DNA from: CALLVY01 sp937899855 | GTDB taxonomy: Bacteria; Bacteroidota; Bacteroidia; Chitinophagales; Saprospiraceae | NCBI GenBank assembly: GCA_039820405.1 | Contig: JBCBQC010000025.1 | Span: 3,888 to 67,887, forward strand | Direction of reading: 5' to 3' | Length of the DNA: 64,000 nucleotides | Shown: positions 9,101-16,033 of the stretch, in pieces | How the letters are laid out: each line of letters begins with the position of its first letter | Numbering within the stretch: position 1 is the stretch's first letter | Translations under genes and position numbers: made by a program | The notes under the pieces: generated by a model | Seen by the model: the letters and a program-made list of their open reading frames with translations, nothing else | Told to the model about the DNA's origin: nothing | The model's database searches: none

Positions 9101-9594
9101 GTGGGGAGAGCGATGGCCGTTTGGTACTGGATTTGGCGGGTGGTGCGCTTCCCTATCGTTACGTGCTGAACGGGGGCAGTCCCAGCCTCGATCCCGAACT
9201 GGACCAATTGGCGGCGGGAGCGTACACCCTGCAGGTCAGCGATGCCAATGACTGTGTGGTGGCCACGGACTTTAGCATTCCCTCGGGGGAGTGTGAGTTG
9301 TACCTGCCCAACGTCTTTTCTCCCAATGGCGATGGGGTCAACGATTGGTTTGGACTTTACGTCAAGGAAGGGGTGCTGTTGCGGGTGCTAGAGCTGCAGG
9401 TGTTTGACCGTTGGGGGGGACTGGTGTACCAAAACGAGGACTTCATCGTGGAGGATGCGGGGCGGCGCCAGAGTTGGGATGGAACGCAAAACGGGCGTTT
9501 GCTCCAACCCGGCATTTACGTGTACACCCTTCGGGCCCAGTGGGAAAACGGTACCGTGGAGGAGTGGCGGGGCGACGTATTGGTGGCTTATTGA
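6184..9594 (+). CDS. Large T9SS-exported protein with SprB-like repeats and gliding-type (type B) C-terminal domain
   Basis: A 1136-aa protein. Signal peptide at residues 1-20 (MKRWFVVLFLLGVSTGLWSQ). Residues ~22-390 resemble the WD40/beta-propeller-like region common in Bacteroidota surface proteins (NIWYFGEGLGLDFNGANPAP, GIEFSPDNSKLYINSLSG, GMQLGPDGRIYVSRCNN). A Ca-binding-like segment follows (ACSDGLDNDGDGLIDCLDDD). From about residue 650 come five or six SprB-like repeats of ~80 aa (NLGAGSYLVTVQDANACQV, DLPAGDYLLQVSDADGCD, NLGAGTYSAFVRDGDDC). The last ~85 residues start LYLPNVFSPNGDGVNDWFGL, the gliding motility-associated type B sorting domain. It is predicted to be a cell-surface adhesin. 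A TACCTTTG box lies at 6162-6169, very close to the start codon. Confidence 0.9.
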   Translation: MKRWFVVLFLLGVSTGLWSQGQGNIWYFGEGLGLDFNGANPAPLEDGQIFGNPQSMGEALRSEGSATISDASGSLLFYSDGEQIWNRDHELMPNGTGLEGMYSSTHAAFIVPRPLSDSIFYVFTTDGLERRLEGGLRYSVVDMCLNQGLGDVVVGQKNILVLDSVAEKLSAVNHVNGKDIWLIAHKMFSNAFYAYQISELGIVNTVVSEVGSVHVGVLSFLDGAGGAIGQMKTSASGRRLALLVGNRSPNFSELFDFDPATGVVSNPISIDTENLAYGIEFSPDNSKLYINSLSGLHQFDLSAGTGTPADINGSKTQIRSGGCLPAGMQLGPDGRIYVSRCNNTLGVIRRPNRAGTACDYRNSGVQFSSSRTTGASFPSFISNFEYRNGLFGCAVPTEDDPLACSDGLDNDGDGLIDCLDDDCADLFPDGCATCFNDGLSFADSVLAYNPTCPGNTNTNPQAALGVADFAATGQDVSLGEGGSLVLAFTNNIVVNSGTPDPDIWIFEVGPQIEPSSVELRPANGITEARLLGVGLADADGDGFFEFGNIAGATAALDLDAVATGFAFAELKFDAIKIVDLADRPCSGNTPGADIDAVCALSSITCTTVSFASEAIQICAGESYEGYTATGTYRDTLLTDAGCDSIRVLDLEVSDLAVFSLDVRPVACGTAGSIQVLAGNGIGILRYSIDGTNFQTSNFFPNLGAGSYLVTVQDANACQVTAPATVGGSDGPSIDQTQVDPTTCGADNGQIVATATGGVPPLSYRLSGGAEQATGNFPDLPAGDYLLQVSDADGCDASVALTVGAKTPPQIRRLETLPPNCGADNGQVRILATGSAPLAYSLDGLTYQSVDSFSNLGAGTYSAFVRDGDDCVVQDEVTLLAGLAPEILSIEVGPASCGLANGQVVIEATGGVGTLLYAIEDRNYRAEPIFTDLAGGEYLLVIEDEAACEVERVFTVESLPNLTLAAVEVAAANCGESDGRLVLDLAGGALPYRYVLNGGSPSLDPELDQLAAGAYTLQVSDANDCVVATDFSIPSGECELYLPNVFSPNGDGVNDWFGLYVKEGVLLRVLELQVFDRWGGLVYQNEDFIVEDAGRRQSWDGTQNGRLLQPGIYVYTLRAQWENGTVEEWRGDVLVAY

Positions 9595-9731
9595 CCCGGT
9601 CCGGATGGGGTGCCGGGGCCCCTCGTTTGTGGCTTTTCAAACCCGCTGCTTATCCTCCGGGCGCAGACCTGGGTGGTGTTCTTTCGGGGCAGTCCCGACA
9701 ACATTTACTTTTAATCATCGCGGATTTTGAG

Positions 9732-9739
9732 TAGTTTTG
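9732..9739 (+). promoter_or_regulatory. Possible Bacteroidota -7 box (TAGTTTTG) before the regulatory module
   Basis: TAGTTTTG fits the Bacteroidota TAnnTTTG -7 consensus and sits 40 bp before the start codon at 9779. No clear TTTG -33 box stands at the expected distance (the sequence there is CTTTTAAT), so this is weak. It would drive the small protein, the TetR gene and possibly the first hydrogenase small subunit. Confidence 0.3.
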
Positions 9740-9778
9740 TCCTGTTGTAAAACCATTTGATACCCATTTCTCAACCTA

Positions 9779-10135
9779 ATGGACGATTTTAACCTCGGTA
9801 GCGGAGCGTACGATGAGTTGCTCAATTTGCTCAACAACCAGCATTTTACGGAAAAGCCCGGTGCGGCCACCGATCTGGAATTTCTGTCGGATGACTGGTG
9901 GTTGCGGGATACGGCGGTGGTGGAAAACATCGTCAAGCGTCAGGGAATGTGGGAGATCCAGTTGGTCTTTGCGCATTATCGCCAACCCTACAAATTGATC
10001 AAGCGGGTCATCGAGCGCTATCCGAGTAAGGACAAAGCCGAGCTCAACGCCCGCTATATGAAGCGCTTGGCGGCCAAGGATCAGCGGGGAACGCTCAAGG
10101 TCAATTTGGACGATTTTCGGCTGTGTGCTTCCTGA
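9779..10135 (+). CDS. Small protein of unknown function, paralogue of the protein at 15701-16033
   Basis: A 118-aa protein without signal peptide or membrane segment. Its second half aligns with the 110-aa protein inside the main hydrogenase operon: 'W-L-DT-V' near the middle, then 'RVIERYPSKDKAELNARYMK' against 'RKIDTYPSAKKATTFAEILQ', then 'KDQRGTLKVNLDDFRLC' against 'KDARGTLKTNRDAFYFC'. The shared terminal cysteine and the KDxRGTLKxNxDxF block define a family. It precedes the TetR gene and the orphan small subunit, so both small-subunit loci carry one member. That suggests a role tied to the small subunit (assembly, electron transfer docking or sensing), by inference. Confidence 0.75.
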   Translation: MDDFNLGSGAYDELLNLLNNQHFTEKPGAATDLEFLSDDWWLRDTAVVENIVKRQGMWEIQLVFAHYRQPYKLIKRVIERYPSKDKAELNARYMKRLAAKDQRGTLKVNLDDFRLCAS

Positions 10136-10197
10136 GGGAGAACGCCCGCAGCCCGCGACAATATTACGCAACCGCATGTCTTTAAAAAGTTGAATCA

Positions 10198-10833
10198 ATG
10201 GCCGACCTTAGTACGAAGCAAAAAATTTTGAATGCTTCCATCCAATTGTTTAATGAGAACGGGATGGCCAATGTCCGTCTTCAACAAATCGCCAACGAAA
10301 TCGGCATCAGCGTGGGCAACCTGGCCTACCATTACCGCAACAAGGAGGCCATCGTAGAAGCCATCAACGAAGACCTGTACGAAGAGTCCACTACCATTCT
10401 TTCTTCCTACCGCATTTTCCCCAACCTCATCGACTTTGACCACCAACTGGGCAAGTACTACGATTTTATCCAACGATACCCCTTCTACTTTTTTGACCTG
10501 ATTGAAATCAAGCGCCACTATCCCGAGGTACACGCCAAGAAGCAGGTCCACGTCGCTAAGATGATTCAGCAGATCCGCAAGCGTTTTGACTTCAACGTCA
10601 AGCGGGGCCTCATCCAAGCCGAGGTGCGGCCCGAGGTGTACGACGGGGTGGCGCACACCATTTGGGTCCTGATTACCTTTTGGGGCCCCCAGAGCTTGCT
10701 GCGGGAAAATCAGCTCCAGGCCTCCAACTGTCGATTCCGCAAAATGGTCTGGAATCAAATGCACCCTTACTTTACACCGCAAGGCATCACAGAATACGAA
10801 CAACTGATTTTACCACTCCTCAAAAAGTCCTAA
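10198..10833 (+). CDS. TetR/AcrR-family transcriptional regulator
   Basis: A 211-aa protein. Residues ~6-52 are a textbook TetR DNA-binding domain: TKQKILNASIQLFNENGMAN, VRLQQIANEIGISVGNLAYH, YRNKEAIVEAINEDLYEE. The C-terminal ligand/dimer domain (FDLIEIKRHYPEVHAKKQVH onward) is helical and rich in aromatic residues; it is the kind seen in TetR proteins of Bacteroidota that lack a known ligand. It sits 44 bp upstream of the orphan hydrogenase small subunit and in the same direction, so it probably regulates the hydrogenase genes. A candidate target is the CTAAT/ATTAG cluster at 11864-11914. Target and ligand are inference. Confidence 0.9.
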   Translation: MADLSTKQKILNASIQLFNENGMANVRLQQIANEIGISVGNLAYHYRNKEAIVEAINEDLYEESTTILSSYRIFPNLIDFDHQLGKYYDFIQRYPFYFFDLIEIKRHYPEVHAKKQVHVAKMIQQIRKRFDFNVKRGLIQAEVRPEVYDGVAHTIWVLITFWGPQSLLRENQLQASNCRFRKMVWNQMHPYFTPQGITEYEQLILPLLKKS

Positions 10834-10877
10834 CGGAAAACGCTGCGGGCTTCCGCGCTTTTCCCAAATTCTTGGCT

Positions 10878-11816
10878 ATGACGAATATCATTTGGCTAAA
10901 AGGTGGTGCTTGTAGTGGGAATACCATGTCCTTTCTCAATGCGGAGCAACCCTCGGTGATCGAGCTGATTACCGATTTCGGGATTCACATCCTGTACCAC
11001 CCTTCGATTGGTTTGGAGATTGGGGAGCAGGTCAATGAGGTGCTGAACGATGCCGTAGCCGAGCGGGTGCAACTGGACATTTTTGTTTTTGAGGGGACCG
11101 TCATTCAGGGCTCCAACGGAACCGGTAATATGAATTATTTCGCCGGGCGCCCGATGAAGGATTGGGTCCAGGACCTGGCCGGGGTGGCCAATTACGTGGT
11201 GGCCATCGGGGACTGTGCCACCTGGGGAGGCATCATCGCCGTACCCCCCAATCCGACCGAGTCGACGGGACTCCAGTTTCACAAAAAGGAACGGGGTGGT
11301 TTTCTGGGGCCGGGCTTTCGCAGCCGTAGCGGTTCCCCCGTCATCAACATTCCCGGCTGCCCCGCCCACCCCGACTGGATGACCCAAATCCTGGTCGCCA
11401 TTGCCACCGACCGAATGGACGATATGCGGATCGACCACTACCAACGCCCCAAGACCTTTTTTACCGACTTTGTCCAGACCGGCTGTCCCAACGTCAATGC
11501 CTTCGTCACCAAAGTCGACGGGGGCTTTGGCAAGCGCGGTGGCTGCTTGTTCTACGAGGTGGGCTGTCGGGGCCCCATGACCCATGCCTCCTGCAACCGC
11601 ATCCTGTGGAACCGCACCTCCAGTAAAACGCGGGCCAATCATCCCTGCCTGGGTTGTACCGAGCCGGGTTTTCCCCACCACGACCTCCGCAAAGGCTCCG
11701 TTTTCAAAACCCTCAAGTACCTGGGCTACCTGCCCAAAGAGGTGCCCACCGGGGAAAGCAAGCTGCAATTCTACTTCAAAACCAGCCTCAACCAGACCCT
11801 CCGAAGCCGCTCCTGA
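10878..11816 (+). CDS. hupS1: [NiFe] hydrogenase small subunit, orphan copy (group 2a-like)
   Basis: A 312-aa protein starting at the ATG at 10878 (MTNIIWLKGGACSGNT). The open frame extends upstream into tetR, but homology to the second copy starts here. It has the cysteine blocks of a hydrogenase small subunit: GGACSGNT, IGDCATWGG, NIPGCPAHPDW, QTGCPN, GGCLFYEVGCRGPMTHASCN and HPCLGCTEPGFP, expected to carry three Fe-S clusters passing electrons from the NiFe site. There is no Tat signal peptide, as in group 2a enzymes, so it is cytoplasmic. It is roughly 75% identical by eye to the copy at 12170-13129, and every cysteine is kept. No large subunit accompanies it. The C-terminus is shorter than in copy 2. 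Symbol given by analogy. Confidence 0.93.
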   Translation: MTNIIWLKGGACSGNTMSFLNAEQPSVIELITDFGIHILYHPSIGLEIGEQVNEVLNDAVAERVQLDIFVFEGTVIQGSNGTGNMNYFAGRPMKDWVQDLAGVANYVVAIGDCATWGGIIAVPPNPTESTGLQFHKKERGGFLGPGFRSRSGSPVINIPGCPAHPDWMTQILVAIATDRMDDMRIDHYQRPKTFFTDFVQTGCPNVNAFVTKVDGGFGKRGGCLFYEVGCRGPMTHASCNRILWNRTSSKTRANHPCLGCTEPGFPHHDLRKGSVFKTLKYLGYLPKEVPTGESKLQFYFKTSLNQTLRSRS

Positions 11817-11863
11817 CCGCCCCTTCCCACATTAACAGCATCCTAGCGTCTCAATTATTTAGA

Positions 11864-11914
11864 CTAATTCCATATTAGATGGTTCTTTCTAATAATTAGG
11901 TGTTTTTTTCTAAT
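11864..11914. repeat. Cluster of CTAAT/ATTAG half-sites upstream of the main hydrogenase promoter
   Basis: Five half-sites occur within 51 bp: CTAAT at 11864, ATTAG at 11874, CTAAT at 11889, ATTAG at 11895 and CTAAT at 11910. The pairs at 11864/11874 and 11889/11895 are inverted. They lie in the 353-bp gap between the two small-subunit genes, directly before a candidate promoter. Inverted AT-rich pairs are a normal form for a TetR-type operator. The pair at 11889-11899 followed by a T run could instead be a weak terminator for the orphan small subunit. Confidence 0.4.
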
Positions 11915-11918
11915 TGGA

Positions 11919-11950
11919 TTGGAATAAGTTTTTAGATCGCATTATATTTG
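11919..11950 (+). promoter_or_regulatory. Candidate promoter of the hupSL-hyp operon
   Basis: TATATTTG at 11943-11950 matches the Bacteroidota -7 consensus TAnnTTTG. A TTG at 11919-11921 stands 21 bp upstream and may be the -33 element. Transcription would start near 11957, giving a leader of about 210 nt before the start at 12170. The CTAAT/ATTAG cluster ends just before the -33 position, suitable for repression or activation. I saw no riboswitch fold in the leader. Confidence 0.4.
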
Positions 11951-12169
11951 GTTTATCCCGTTGGGATTAAAATGGAATTTTGTTTACAGACGAATTTCAG
12001 AATATTCCAACTTTGGGTGACGGTGCAAAATTATTATGAGTTTTCCCGTTTGGAATAGTTCTTCGCGCTCTGCGAATCCAAGGAAATGTCAGCCGGTACC
12101 TTTTGCCATTGATACCAGGGAAACTCAGGTTCTTTCCGTCCAACTATTTACGATAAAACGAATTGAATT

Positions 12170-13129
12170 ATGGCAAATGTATTATGGTTGCAAGGTGGTG
12201 CTTGCAGCGGCAACACCATGGCATTTCTCAATGCCGAAGAGCCTACCGTCGTCGAGTTAATCGTCGATTTTGGCATCAACATCCTCTGGCACCCTTCGAT
12301 CGGTTTGGAGATCGGCCACCAGGTCAGCGAGCTATTGGACGATTGCATTACGGGCAAGACCCAGCTCGACATTTTTGTCTTTGAGGGCTCGGTTATTGAA
12401 GGTCCCGAAGGTACCGGTAAGATGAATTATTTTGCCGACCGTCCGATGAAGGACTGGGTTCGGGAATTGTCCGATGCGGCCCAATTTGTGGTGGCCATCG
12501 GTGATTGTGCCACCTGGGGGGGAATCCCCGCCGTTCCGCCCAATCCCAGCGAATCGACCGGTATGCAATTTCACAAGAAAGCCAAAGGGGGCTATCTGGG
12601 CGCTGACTTTATCTCTAAAGGAGGACTCCCCGTCATCAATATTCCCGGCTGCCCCGCTCACCCCGACTGGGTCACCCAAATCCTGGTCGCCATCTCTACG
12701 GGCCGGATCGGCGATGTGGTGATCGACAATTACCACCGCCCCAAAACCTTTTTCACCGATTTTGTCCAAACGGGCTGTCCCAACGTCATGAGCTTTGCCG
12801 AAAAGATCGACGGCGGCTTTGGCAAACGCGGTGGCTGTCTGTTTTACGAGGTGGGTTGCCGTGGCCCCATGACTCGGGCTTCTTGCAATCGCATCCTGTG
12901 GAATCGCCAGTCGAGTAAAACGCGGGCCAATCACCCCTGCCTGGGTTGTACCGAACCGGGCTTTCCCCACAACGATCTGGTCAAGGGCAGCGTCTTTAAG
13001 ACGATGAAGTACCTGGGCTTTTTACCGAAGGAAGTACCTACCGGAGAGAGCAAACTGGGCTACTATTTCAAGGCGGGTATCCATAAGGTACTGCCCACTC
13101 CCAAAGCAATTAAGGAGACTTCCAAGTAA
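12170..13129 (+). CDS. hupS: [NiFe] hydrogenase small subunit (group 2a-like)
   Basis: A 319-aa protein beginning MANVLWLQGGACSGNTMAFL, with no Tat signal. It carries the electron-transfer clusters of the H2-oxidising enzyme. Cysteine blocks are GGACSGN (C12), IGDCATWGG, NIPGCPAHPDW, QTGCPNV, GGCLFYEVGCRGPMTRASCN and HPCLGCTEPGFP. In the first block the second Cys of the usual CxxC is Asn (CSGN), a feature I associate with group 2a/Huc-like enzymes, which have unusual Fe-S clusters. Only 41 bp separate it from the large subunit, so this is the obligate partner. Group 2a enzymes oxidise H2, in some cases at atmospheric levels; affinity cannot be read from sequence. Confidence 0.95.
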   Translation: MANVLWLQGGACSGNTMAFLNAEEPTVVELIVDFGINILWHPSIGLEIGHQVSELLDDCITGKTQLDIFVFEGSVIEGPEGTGKMNYFADRPMKDWVRELSDAAQFVVAIGDCATWGGIPAVPPNPSESTGMQFHKKAKGGYLGADFISKGGLPVINIPGCPAHPDWVTQILVAISTGRIGDVVIDNYHRPKTFFTDFVQTGCPNVMSFAEKIDGGFGKRGGCLFYEVGCRGPMTRASCNRILWNRQSSKTRANHPCLGCTEPGFPHNDLVKGSVFKTMKYLGFLPKEVPTGESKLGYYFKAGIHKVLPTPKAIKETSK

Positions 13130-13170
13130 ACGCGATTGCTTTTATTGAATCAACCTAAAATCAACCAATA

Positions 13171-14763
13171 ATGGCTTTAAAAGAATTGAATATCTCGCCA
13201 GTCGGTCGGGTAGAAGGGGACCTGGATGTCAAGGTCTACATGGAAAGTGGCGTGGTGACCCGAGCCCACACCCAGGCGGCGATGTTTCGTGGTTTTGAGA
13301 AAATTCTGGCGGGCAAAGACCCCCAGTCCGGGCTGATTGTGACGCCCCGCGCTTGTGGTATTTGCGGTGGCTCGCACCTCTACTGTGCCTCCTCGGCGCT
13401 GGACGTAGCCTGGCAAACGACCCTGCCGCCCAACGCGCTCCTGCTCCGGGCCATCGGACAGGCTACGGAGACCATCCAAAGTATTCCGCGCTGGTTTTAC
13501 GCCATCTTCGCCACCGATATGGCCAATAAGAAATTTGCCAATAAGCCCCTGTACCAGGAAGTGGTCAAGCGCTTTGCGGCTTACGTGGGCACCTCCTTCC
13601 AGACTGGCGTCACGGCCAGTGGTCGTCCCGTCGAAGTGTACGCCCTCTTCGGTGGCCAGTGGCCGCACTCGAGTTACATGATTCCCGGTGGGGTCATGTG
13701 CGCACCGACGCTCAAGGACATCACCCGGGCCCACGCCATCATGAACCAGTTCCGCAACGATTGGCTGGAACCCGTCTGGTTGGGTTGTTCCATCGAACGC
13801 TACATGCAGATTCAGTCCTGGGACGATCTGATGGAGTGGATGGAGGAAAACGAATCCCACCGCAACAGTGACTTGGGCTTGTTCCTGAGGGCGGGGCTGG
13901 AGTTTGGCTTGGACAAATTTGGGCAGGGGGTTGGAAAATTCCTCGCTTGGGGCACCTACCTCCACCACGAGATGTACAACCAACCCACCATCGAAGGGCG
14001 TAACCCGGCCTGTATCAGCCCGTCTGGATTCTGGGATGGAAAGTACTACGATGCGGATCAAAAACAAGTGACCGAGCACATCAAGCACGCTTGGTACCTC
14101 AACCAGGAGGATGCCCTCCACCCCTTTAGCGAACCCGTACCTACCGCTTCGCCCAACATCCATTCACTCGAGCACACCGACTTTGGGGGCAAGTACAGTT
14201 GGTCCAAAGCCCCGCGCTTTATGGGACACGCTGCGGAGGCCGGGCCCCTGGCCCGCGTCATCATGGCCGCTAATCCCGCCAATGCGGACCACCAAATCCG
14301 CGATCCCCTCTTTGCCGACATCATGGATAAGATGGGCCCCTCGGTCTTTACCCGTGCCCTGGCCCGGGTTCACGAGGCGCCGCGCTTGTACACGATGATC
14401 AACGACTGGCTCAGCCAGGTCCGACTCGATGATGAGTTCTACATCAAGCCTACCGAACGGGACGGCATTGGTTGGGGCGCTACCGAAGCGGCCCGGGGCG
14501 CACTGGCCCACTGGATCAAGATCAAAGATGGCGTCATTGAAAACTATCAGATCATTGCCCCCACCACTTGGAACGTGGGGCCGAACGATAAAGAAGGCAA
14601 TCCCGGTCCGATCGAATCGGCGCTGGAGGGTACCGAGATTGAGGATCCGCACGATCCGGTTGAAGTGGGAATGGTGGCGCGTTCTTTTGACTCCTGCCTG
14701 GTCTGTACCGTTCACGCCCACGACAACAAGACGGGCAAGCAACTGGCGAAGTTTAAATTGTAA
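13171..14763 (+). CDS. hupL: [NiFe] hydrogenase large (catalytic) subunit (group 2a-like)
   Basis: A 530-aa protein binding the NiFe(CN)2CO centre that splits H2. The N-terminal motif RACGICGGSHL (C62, C65) and the C-terminal motif DSCLVCTVH (C509, C512) supply the four cysteines that hold nickel. The usual Pro after Asp is Ser here. Fifteen residues (AHDNKTGKQLAKFKL) follow the motif His515; in this family they are removed by the maturation endopeptidase, encoded next. There is no signal peptide; the enzyme is cytoplasmic, travelling with its small subunit. A hairpin follows the stop codon. Group 2a assignment is from overall similarity and gene context. Confidence 0.95.
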   Translation: MALKELNISPVGRVEGDLDVKVYMESGVVTRAHTQAAMFRGFEKILAGKDPQSGLIVTPRACGICGGSHLYCASSALDVAWQTTLPPNALLLRAIGQATETIQSIPRWFYAIFATDMANKKFANKPLYQEVVKRFAAYVGTSFQTGVTASGRPVEVYALFGGQWPHSSYMIPGGVMCAPTLKDITRAHAIMNQFRNDWLEPVWLGCSIERYMQIQSWDDLMEWMEENESHRNSDLGLFLRAGLEFGLDKFGQGVGKFLAWGTYLHHEMYNQPTIEGRNPACISPSGFWDGKYYDADQKQVTEHIKHAWYLNQEDALHPFSEPVPTASPNIHSLEHTDFGGKYSWSKAPRFMGHAAEAGPLARVIMAANPANADHQIRDPLFADIMDKMGPSVFTRALARVHEAPRLYTMINDWLSQVRLDDEFYIKPTERDGIGWGATEAARGALAHWIKIKDGVIENYQIIAPTTWNVGPNDKEGNPGPIESALEGTEIEDPHDPVEVGMVARSFDSCLVCTVHAHDNKTGKQLAKFKL

Positions 14764-14779
14764 ATCAAAATTCATAGTA

Positions 14780-14814
14780 ACGGAGCCCCGAAATACCTCG
14801 GGGTTCCGTTTCTT
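14780..14814 (+). terminator. Hairpin after hupL (partial terminator or mRNA stabiliser)
   Basis: ACGGAGCCCCGA (14780-14791) pairs with TCGGGGTTCCGT (14798-14809) over 12 bp with a single G-U wobble and a 6-nt loop, followed by a TTCTT tract. It separates the structural genes from the 14-gene accessory part. It can act as an attenuator that lets only part of transcription through to the maturation genes, or protect the hupSL message. Both are inference. Confidence 0.6.
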
Positions 14815-14826
14815 AACGCGGCGATC

Positions 14827-15321
14827 ATGAGACAGACGATGGAAAGTACAACCCGGCAAACGGCCATTTTAGGATTTGGCAATCCGGTCCGCGCCGACGA
14901 TGGGGTAGGGATATACGTCATCGAGCAATTGCAACACCGACTGGGAACGCGCGACGATCTCAGTCTTTTTGATATGGGGACCTCGGCTTTTGAGGTGCTG
15001 TTTAAAATCAGGGGCCACGAACGCATCATTTTGGTGGATGCCGTGATCAATACGGACGAGCCGGTGGGAACGCTTTACAAGGTGCCCGCCGCCGAATTGG
15101 AGGCCCAAATCGAAGACGATCCGCTGGTCTTTCTGCACGGTTTGAAGTGGAATCAGGCCCTGTCCTACGCGCGTAAGATGCTGGGGGCGGACTATCCCGA
15201 AGACATTGAGGTTTACCTGGTGTCGATTGAAAGTACCCGCTTCAACGTCGGGATGAGCGAGGCCGCCATTGCGGCGGGGGATCGCTTGGTCGACATTATT
15301 CTTGGTGACCTCAACTCCTAG
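14827..15321 (+). CDS. hupD: Hydrogenase maturation endopeptidase (HyaD/HupD family)
   Basis: A 164-aa protein. It removes the C-terminal extension of the large subunit after nickel insertion. The family signature is at residues 16-27, GFGNPVRADDGVG. The second Asp (D25) takes the place of the acidic nickel ligand, followed by the Asp in IILVDAV and the His in FLHGLKW, which match the three ligands known from HybD. The start at 14827 is followed by a second possible Met at codon 5. It lies directly after hupL and 3 bp before the next gene. Cyanobacterial group 2a equivalents are called HupW. Confidence 0.9.
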   Translation: MRQTMESTTRQTAILGFGNPVRADDGVGIYVIEQLQHRLGTRDDLSLFDMGTSAFEVLFKIRGHERIILVDAVINTDEPVGTLYKVPAAELEAQIEDDPLVFLHGLKWNQALSYARKMLGADYPEDIEVYLVSIESTRFNVGMSEAAIAAGDRLVDIILGDLNS

Positions 15322-15324
15322 CCC

Positions 15325-15693
15325 ATGTTTATTCCTCCCGACCGACTGAAGTACCATTTTGCACGTTCGGGTGCAGCCCAGAGCGCGATTCGCCTCCGGG
15401 CTTCGCACCTGTTGATCGATACGGTGATGGCGCAGCGGGTCTTTGGCGATACCGCCAATGCCTACCTCGTGTACTACCCGGAGCGGCACGTCCTGATGCT
15501 CGCCTCGGTGGAGGACGAGCTGTTCAAGAGCCTACACAAGGCTTCACAACACCTACTCAAGGACCGCAACCGCCAGGGCGACAAAAGCATTGCCCTCCAC
15601 GAGACACTCATCGATCACCAAATTCCGGCGGCGGATCGCGACTTGGAGTACGAGTTTGCAGCCGAGCTGGGGGTTTTAACCGTTTTTCTTTAA
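15325..15693 (+). CDS. Conserved-looking small protein of the hydrogenase operon, unknown function
   Basis: A 122-aa soluble protein, rich in His, Arg and Glu, with no cysteine and no signal peptide. It begins MFIPPDRLKYHFARSGAAQS and contains a hydrophobic strand pair (NAYLVYYPERHVLMLASVED) and a His/Lys-rich helix (KSLHKASQHLLKDRNRQ). I do not recognise the family. It is separated by 3 bp from the endopeptidase gene and by 7 bp from the next gene, so it is co-transcribed with them and probably takes part in assembly or stability of the hydrogenase. Confidence 0.75.
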   Translation: MFIPPDRLKYHFARSGAAQSAIRLRASHLLIDTVMAQRVFGDTANAYLVYYPERHVLMLASVEDELFKSLHKASQHLLKDRNRQGDKSIALHETLIDHQIPAADRDLEYEFAAELGVLTVFL

Positions 15694-15700
15694 TCCTAAA

Positions 15701-16033
15701 ATGCCCGCGATGTATTGCTCTCCCGACATTCCCGAGTATGCCTCCCCCGAACTGCTGGGGACCGATCGGGACTTGCGCTTGCTCCATGAAGACAAGTGGC
15801 TACAAGATACCGAGGTGCGCTACCTGCTGGTGGAGCGAAGGAGCCGCTGGCACCTTACGATGATCTACATCGATATTCACAATCCCCTACGCTTTATCTG
15901 TCGAAAAATCGACACCTATCCTTCCGCTAAAAAGGCCACGACCTTTGCGGAAATTTTACAACGGGGCATCCGCAAGGACGCCCGGGGAACGCTCAAAACG
16001 AATCGAGATGCTTTCTATTTTTGCGACAACTGA
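15701..16033 (+). CDS. Small protein of unknown function, paralogue of the protein at 9779-10135
   Basis: A 110-aa soluble protein. Its C-terminal half (CRKIDTYPSAKKATTFAEIL, then KDARGTLKTNRDAFYFCDN) matches the protein coded upstream of the TetR gene, including the KDxRGTLKxNxDxF block and the near-terminal Cys. The N-terminal part (MPAMYCSPDIPEYASPELLG) differs. It overlaps the start of the TPR gene by 26 bp, which implies translational coupling. One member near each small-subunit gene points to a function linked to the small subunit. Family name unknown to me. Confidence 0.75.
   Translation: MPAMYCSPDIPEYASPELLGTDRDLRLLHEDKWLQDTEVRYLLVERRSRWHLTMIYIDIHNPLRFICRKIDTYPSAKKATTFAEILQRGIRKDARGTLKTNRDAFYFCDN

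Noticed and set aside
10662..10877. Upstream extension of the first hydrogenase small subunit
   Set aside because: The extension overlaps tetR and has no homology; the second copy and the family start at MxNxxWLxGGACSGN, which is at 10878.
15945..16007. Longer start for the TPR protein
   Set aside because: It would only extend further into the preceding gene; the ATG at 16008 is a better start with a 26-bp overlap.
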